From assembly GCA_019313505.1 (NCBI GenBank), contig JAFDBA010000044.1, positions 1-19,754 of the forward strand: DNA of 19,754 nt, written 5' to 3'. Shown here in pieces: positions 15,345-19,754 of the stretch. The position numbers were made by a program, and so were the translations under genes. This stretch comes from Deltaproteobacteria bacterium (lineage in GTDB: Bacteria > Desulfobacterota > Desulfobacteria > Desulfobacterales > UBA11574). Each line of letters begins with the position of its first letter. The stretch's first letter is position 1. The notes below the pieces were generated by a model, which had not been told where the DNA came from, did not search any database, and saw only the letters and a list, made by a program, of their open reading frames with translations.

Positions 15345-15355
15345 GAAAACAGAAT

Positions 15356-15814
15356 TTGAGCACAAACCATATAAAAATTGTAGCTGAAAACAGAAAAGCC
15401 AGACACAGCTATTTTATAGAAGATACATACGAAGCAGGAATGGTCCTTTTGGGGACCGAAGTTAAATCACTTCGACTCGGCCGGGTTAACCTGAAAGATT
15501 CGTATGCCAGGATTAACAAAAGTGAAGTGTTTGTTCATCAGATGCACATCGCAGCTTATCCCTTCGCCTATTATGACAATCATAATCCTTTAAGAAAAAG
15601 AAAGCTCCTGTTGCATAAAAATGAAATCAAGAAGCTGTATGGCAAAGCCAATGAAAAGGGTTTTTCCTTGATACCCTTAAGGGTCTATTTTCAAAACGGA
15701 AAGGCCAAACTCACCATAGCTCTTGCCAGGGGAAAGCGTAAATATGACAAAAGGGAGACCATCAGACGGCGCGATCAGCAAAGGGATTTTGAAAGGTCCA
15801 AAAAAGATTACTGA
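15356..15814 (+). CDS. smpB: SsrA-binding protein SmpB
   Basis: SmpB binds tmRNA and brings it to stalled ribosomes for trans-translation. The 152-residue protein is normal length and nearly every family landmark is visible: IVAENRKARHSYFIEDTYEAGMVL, GTEVKSLRLGRVNLKDSYARI, the HNPLRKRKLLLHK stretch, and the basic C-terminal tail GKRKYDKRETIRRRDQQRDFERS that enters the mRNA channel. The start is TTG at 15356, with AGGTG 10 nt upstream; no in-frame ATG precedes it. The tmRNA gene is not seen in the window. It follows Enzyme I but is separated by repeats, so it may have its own promoter. Confidence 0.96.
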   Translation: MSTNHIKIVAENRKARHSYFIEDTYEAGMVLLGTEVKSLRLGRVNLKDSYARINKSEVFVHQMHIAAYPFAYYDNHNPLRKRKLLLHKNEIKKLYGKANEKGFSLIPLRVYFQNGKAKLTIALARGKRKYDKRETIRRRDQQRDFERSKKDY

Positions 15815-15832
15815 TTCTCAGTAAAGAATCCT

Positions 15833-15858
15833 GGCCCACAGAACCAGGTTTTTCAGGA
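15833..15858 (+). terminator. Weak candidate terminator after smpB
   Basis: CCTGG and CCAGG form a 5-bp stem with a 9-nt loop, followed by five T, about 20 bp past the smpB stop codon. The stem is short, so efficiency would be low. Confidence 0.35.
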
Positions 15859-15902
15859 CAAAATAAAAAATTAGGGTTAAAAGCGATTATGGGAAAGGAA
15901 AT

Positions 15903-17126
15903 ATGAAGGCTGGTATCGGACATGATAACAGTAAAGACAATTTCTCACTGGGAATAAAGGTGGCCGAAAATGCGATGGAAAATGGCAATATTGACAAACC
16001 CTCTCTTGTGTTTGCTTTTTGCGGAGGCCAAGTTGATCATGACAAATTTTTTAAAGGACTGCAAACGGTTATAGGAGATAAAGTTCCGATAGTTGGCGGT
16101 TCAGCCATTGGCATAATAACCAACGACTATCTTTCATATAAGGGTTATCCGGCAGGGGCGGCGATAATCGAGTCAGATAAACTTCAACACATAGAAGCTG
16201 CTGTCGGAAATCTGGATAAAGATGAAAAGCTGGCCGGACAAAAAATAGCGGGAAAACTATCGAATGGCATAGACAGCAAGCTCATGATAATATTCTATGA
16301 TTCGATCAAACATGCTCCAACCGCAACCACTCCTCCGATTATAAACGCATCGCCACTTTTAATAAATGGGATTGAAGAAATATTTAAATCAAATATACCG
16401 ATAATAGGCGCAGGTGTAATAGGAGATTATGAGTTTAGCCCTACAAAACAGTTTTGTGGCTCTTATGTTGCCGACCAAAGTGTTGTTGGAACCCTATTAG
16501 GCGGAACTTTTGAACCTTATTACCGCATTATGCATGGTTGTACACCGCAAGATGGTATCTACCACACAATCACAAAAATCAAAGGACCTGTGGTTTACGA
16601 ATTAGACAAAAAGCCCATTGCTAAGATAATCGATGACAAATATGGGAATCAGGATTGGAGGAAACAAATTCCCGTCAAACGCTTATCAATAGGGGTAAAC
16701 CACGGGGAAAAATATGAGGAATATCAAGAAGAAAATTATGTAAACAGACTGATTACCGGCACCATGCCGGATGGAGAAGGAATCGTTCTTTTTGAGCCGG
16801 ACCTTGAAGAAGGTACAGAAATATTATTTATGTTAAGGGATTCGAAAAAGATGATAGAATCCGCCAGGGTTAATTCGGTTGAATTGATGGAGGAAATCAA
16901 AGGGGATGGAAGAAAACCTGTTTTAGGTTTGTATATCGATTGTGCAGGCAGAACAGCAAGTTTTTCCGATACAATAACAGAAGAGGCCTCGGAAGTTCAA
17001 AAAGTGTTCAAACAATATAACACCCCTCTATTGGGTTTTTATTCCGGGGTTGAAATTGCCCCTCTCCTTGGGAATAGCAAAGGATTGGATTGGACAGGGG
17101 TTTTACTGGTTTTAACTAAGGACTAA
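15903..17126 (+). CDS. FIST N- and C-domain sensory protein
   Basis: This 407-residue protein matches the FIST_N plus FIST_C architecture, a ligand-sensing module found alone or fused to signalling domains. The N-terminal part (about 30-220) has LVFAFCGGQVDHDKFFKGL and GDKVPIVGGSAIGIIT, the characteristic Gly-rich turn. The C-terminal part (about 225-390) ends LLGFYSGVEIAPLLGNSKGLDWTG, typical of FIST_C. There is no membrane segment and no output domain, so it is probably a cytosolic sensor. AAAGGAAAT precedes the ATG at good spacing. ETF-QO starts 12 bp after it, suggesting one operon. What it binds is not known. Confidence 0.82.
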   Translation: MKAGIGHDNSKDNFSLGIKVAENAMENGNIDKPSLVFAFCGGQVDHDKFFKGLQTVIGDKVPIVGGSAIGIITNDYLSYKGYPAGAAIIESDKLQHIEAAVGNLDKDEKLAGQKIAGKLSNGIDSKLMIIFYDSIKHAPTATTPPIINASPLLINGIEEIFKSNIPIIGAGVIGDYEFSPTKQFCGSYVADQSVVGTLLGGTFEPYYRIMHGCTPQDGIYHTITKIKGPVVYELDKKPIAKIIDDKYGNQDWRKQIPVKRLSIGVNHGEKYEEYQEENYVNRLITGTMPDGEGIVLFEPDLEEGTEILFMLRDSKKMIESARVNSVELMEEIKGDGRKPVLGLYIDCAGRTASFSDTITEEASEVQKVFKQYNTPLLGFYSGVEIAPLLGNSKGLDWTGVLLVLTKD

Positions 17127-17138
17127 AAGATTACTGAA

Positions 17139-18812
17139 ATGAAAATTGAACGTGAAAAGATCGATTTTGATGTGTTGTTTGTCGGAGGCGGTCCTGCAAG
17201 CCTGGCAGGTGCCATTAAGTTGATGCAGGTCGCCAAAAAGAAAAACATGAGCCTTGAAGTTGCACTTATCGAAAAGGGAGCGGAAATCGGATCACATGCT
17301 CTAAGCGGCGCCGTCCTGAACCCTGTGGCCTTAAAGGAACTGCTCCCGGACTTCCTGGAAAAAGAGTGCCCCATAGAGGGGACCGTAACGGAAGACAAAT
17401 TCTACTTCTTAACCCACCAAAAACAGTACCGAATTCCGATTATCCCCCGATACATGCATAACAAAGGCTTTTTTATTATCAGCCTTTCAAAGTTTACAAG
17501 ATGGATGGGGAATATTGCTGAAGACCTTGGCATAAACATCTTCCCTGGTTTTGCAGGTATGGAAGTTCTATACGCCGAAGATCAAAAAACAATAACCGGA
17601 GTTCGTACCGGTGATAAAGGAATCGGGAAAGACGGAAAGCAAAAAAGCAATTTTGAGCCCGGCATAGATTTGCTGGCAAAGGCTACGGTATTCGGCGAAG
17701 GAGCAAGGGGAAACCTGGTACAGGATATTTCGCAAAAACTAAACCTCTTTTCCGGGAAAATGCCCCAGGTGTTTGAAACCGGAGTCAAAGAAGTCATACA
17801 GCTCCCTGAAGATAATTATTTTACCTCCAGCCGGGGGAACGAAATTCATACCCTTGGATATCCTTTGGGTCTGAACCCGCCGGGCGGCGGCTTTATTTAC
17901 GAAATTAAAGACAACAAGGTCGCCCTGGGATTTCTCATAGGTCTCTGCTATGAAGACGCCGGCCTCGATATTTATGACGAGTTTATAAAATTCAAACAGC
18001 ACCCATTTGTAGCCGACATACTAAAGGACGGCAGGGTCCTGGAACAGGGTGCCCGAACGGTTTCAACCGGAGGCTATTTTACAATCCCCGAACTCGCCGT
18101 TGACGGTGGCGTGTTTGTCGGCGGCAGCGCGGCAATGCAGAATACTCCCGGGCTAAAGGGTATTCATTTATCCATGAAATCGGGCATGCTGGCTGCAGAG
18201 GCCATCATAAATGCTTTTGAGAAGAACAATTTCACTGGGGAAACTCTTAGGGGCTACAATGATCTGTTTGAAAAAAGCTGGGCAAAAAAAGAAATCTTCG
18301 AGGTTAGAAATTTTTCACAGGCCCTCTCAAAAAAAGGCCTGATTAAGTTTATTCATTTGGGAGCTCAGTATTTCACAAAGGGACGGGGTGTGTATGATAA
18401 CATGCCCATTAAACAAGATTTCAAAACATTAAAGCCGGTAAAAGAAAGGGATGATGATATTCCCACGACCCCTGAAAAAAAGAGATTGGACGGGGTCTTG
18501 TATGTTGACAAACTTACCGGCGTTTATCTGTCCAAAACAATGCACCGGGAGGATCAACCCAGCCACATTATCATCAACGATCGTGACCTGTGCGTTAATG
18601 AATGTTTTAAGACATACCGGTGCCCCTGCACCAGATTTTGTCCGGGTGACGTATACGAAATCGAGACGGATCAAAAGACATCACTGCGCCGGCTCAAACT
18701 GAACCCGTCAAATTGTCTTCACTGCAAAACCTGTGATATTAAGGATCCATACCGGAATATAACATGGATGTGCCCGGAAGGCGGGGAAGGTCCGGGATAT
18801 ACGGTGTTATAA
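17139..18812 (+). CDS. Electron-transfer-flavoprotein:quinone oxidoreductase (ETF-QO)
   Basis: ETF-QO takes electrons from reduced ETF, charged by acyl-CoA and related dehydrogenases, and reduces membrane quinone. The 557 residues match family length. Seen: the N-terminal FAD dinucleotide fold DVLFVGGGPASLAGAIKL; EIGSHALSGAVLNPVAL; the second FAD segment VFVGGSAAMQNTPGLKGIHLSMKSGMLAAEA; and the C-terminal 4Fe-4S domain, with ligands Cys501 (FCPGDVYE) and Cys526, Cys529, Cys532 (NCLHCKTCDIKDP), then the closing PEGGEGPGY. Extra Cys at 485, 489, 495 and 497 also occur in many bacterial homologues. It follows the FIST gene by 12 bp; no clear ribosome-binding site is seen, consistent with coupling. 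Its TAA overlaps the stop of the convergent aarF gene. Confidence 0.94.
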   Translation: MKIEREKIDFDVLFVGGGPASLAGAIKLMQVAKKKNMSLEVALIEKGAEIGSHALSGAVLNPVALKELLPDFLEKECPIEGTVTEDKFYFLTHQKQYRIPIIPRYMHNKGFFIISLSKFTRWMGNIAEDLGINIFPGFAGMEVLYAEDQKTITGVRTGDKGIGKDGKQKSNFEPGIDLLAKATVFGEGARGNLVQDISQKLNLFSGKMPQVFETGVKEVIQLPEDNYFTSSRGNEIHTLGYPLGLNPPGGGFIYEIKDNKVALGFLIGLCYEDAGLDIYDEFIKFKQHPFVADILKDGRVLEQGARTVSTGGYFTIPELAVDGGVFVGGSAAMQNTPGLKGIHLSMKSGMLAAEAIINAFEKNNFTGETLRGYNDLFEKSWAKKEIFEVRNFSQALSKKGLIKFIHLGAQYFTKGRGVYDNMPIKQDFKTLKPVKERDDDIPTTPEKKRLDGVLYVDKLTGVYLSKTMHREDQPSHIIINDRDLCVNECFKTYRCPCTRFCPGDVYEIETDQKTSLRRLKLNPSNCLHCKTCDIKDPYRNITWMCPEGGEGPGYTVL

Positions 18813-19754
18813 TCTTCCTTTCCTTAAAATAGCGACCAGAAGCCATATCCCCATGATTGCAGCCGCCAGAAACCCGACAATCCCTATGAGGGATATATCG
18901 TAAAAAAGGGGAGGCACTTTGGACATAATAACAAGAGCAGACCCGATAATCAAAGCAGCGATGATGATGGAAAAGGATATCCTGTTGCTTATCTGGTCAT
19001 AGGTAGAAAGCATTTTATCCAAACCTTTGTATTCAAGGTTAAGGGAAAGTTTCTGCTGTTTGATCAACCGGGTGATGGACAGCATATCCTTGGGAAAATT
19101 CTCCGCAAATTGAAACATTCCTATTGCAAGCCTGAAGATATCACCGGTAATCCTTTGGGGAGACAGTCTGGCAAGTTTTACCTCTTTTATAAACGGTGCC
19201 GCCTGCTTTATCATATCAAAGTCCGGATCGAGCATGAGACCCACGCCTTCTATGGTGCTGAACGCCTTTAGCATGAGGAAAATATCAGGCCTTTAGCATG
19301 AGGAAAATATCAGGCGGGATCCTGAGACGATGCCGAAAAGCCAGCTCAAGAAGATTATTCAGCAGTTTACCGATTTTAATATCTTTTAAAGGTTTATGAA
19401 GATGCCGACCCATGAAGTCGGCAACATCCTTTTCAAGCAAACGAATATCTGGATCTTCATCCCAATAGGTTAATTTCAAAAGAACCTGCGTTGCCCTGGA
19501 TTCATTCCGGTTCACCACACTTTCGGCCAAATCTATAAAGTCTTCTCTGGTACGCCGGTCAACAGATCCTGTCATACCAAAGTCGAGGAGACAGATCACA
19601 TTGTCGGGGAGCACAAAAATATTGCCGGGATGCGGGTCCGCATGAAAAAAGCCGTGTTTAATTATCTGCTTTAAAACAATATCTGCGCCACGAACGGTAA
19701 TTAATTTTCTGTCAAGCCCCGCTTCTTCCAGCCGATCGATATCAGATACCTTGA
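18807..19754 (-). pseudogene. AarF/UbiB (ABC1) kinase-like gene, partial and frameshifted by a 25-bp tandem duplication
   Basis: The gene enters from the right edge. Reading from 19752, the frame holds KVSDIDRLEEAGL, the catalytic loop GFFHADPHPGNIF and the DFG motif CLLDFGMTG, and continues to PPDIFLMLKA, where it stops. A second frame resumes MLKAFSTIEGVG and runs to 18807 with two C-terminal membrane helices, the usual UbiB topology. The break is a perfect 25-bp tandem duplication (19264-19313); removing one copy restores a continuous frame (PPDIFLMLKAFSTIEG). UbiB proteins are atypical ATP-binding proteins needed for quinone biosynthesis or lipid handling. As written the gene would lack its membrane anchor. 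This could be a real slipped-strand mutation or an assembly artefact. The family call is firm. Confidence 0.87.
19264..19313. repeat. Perfect 25-bp tandem duplication
   Basis: The unit begins GCCTTTAGCATGAGG and occurs twice back to back at 19264-19288 and 19289-19313 with no mismatch. As 25 is not a multiple of three, it shifts the aarF frame. Confidence 0.95.

Noticed and set aside
19289..19313. The UGA ending the first aarF fragment as another selenocysteine codon
   Set aside because: It arises only from the 25-bp duplication and the frame after it is not conserved; removing one copy restores the protein without any UGA.

Overview
The window looks like chromosome from an anaerobic, moderately A+T-rich Deltaproteobacterium (Desulfobacterota, probably near Desulfobacterales). 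This rests on four things: a branched-chain-type ABC transporter operon with an acyl-CoA synthetase inside it, a UGA-containing Uxx-star glutaredoxin, a stand-alone HPr/Enzyme I pair, and the families of short palindromic intergenic repeats. The lineage is an inference from gene content; there is no rRNA gene to confirm it.

Layout. (1) 1-1536, minus: a hipB-hipA toxin-antitoxin pair with an ATGA overlap. hipA is open to the left edge and lacks only its last residues. (2) 1716-3245, minus: an AMP-forming acyl-CoA synthetase with an aberrant P-loop. (3) 3478-11770, minus: livG, a second acyl-CoA synthetase, livH, livM, a livK-type binding protein, livF and a LEA14-like lipoprotein, closed by a strong intrinsic terminator. 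(4) 11846-12766, minus: a LOG-family (TIGR00730) protein and, upstream of it, a 72-residue glutaredoxin-like selenoprotein whose in-frame UGA sits exactly at the redox-active position. (5) 12941-15814, plus: HPr, PTS Enzyme I and SmpB. (6) 15903-18812, plus: a FIST-domain sensor protein and an electron-transfer-flavoprotein:quinone oxidoreductase (ETF-QO). (7) 18807-19754, minus: an AarF/UbiB-family kinase-like gene entering from the right edge, broken by a perfect 25-bp tandem duplication.

How the parts may work together. The transporter plus two CoA ligases suggests capture of an organic acid (branched-chain, aromatic or fatty) followed by thioesterification inside the cell. ETF-QO would pass electrons from acyl-CoA dehydrogenases to the quinone pool, and UbiB-like proteins are also quinone-linked. 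HPr/EI without any EII component in view suggests a regulatory PTS.

Three reading-frame lesions (both ends of livK and the aarF duplication) stand out against otherwise clean genes; either real decay or assembly/sequencing error could explain them. Intergenic spaces are unusually rich in inverted repeats, one of which supplies the stop codon of the acyl-CoA synthetase gene. The most notable item is the selenoprotein, which ordinary gene calling would miss. I found no CRISPR array, transposase gene, rRNA or tRNA.
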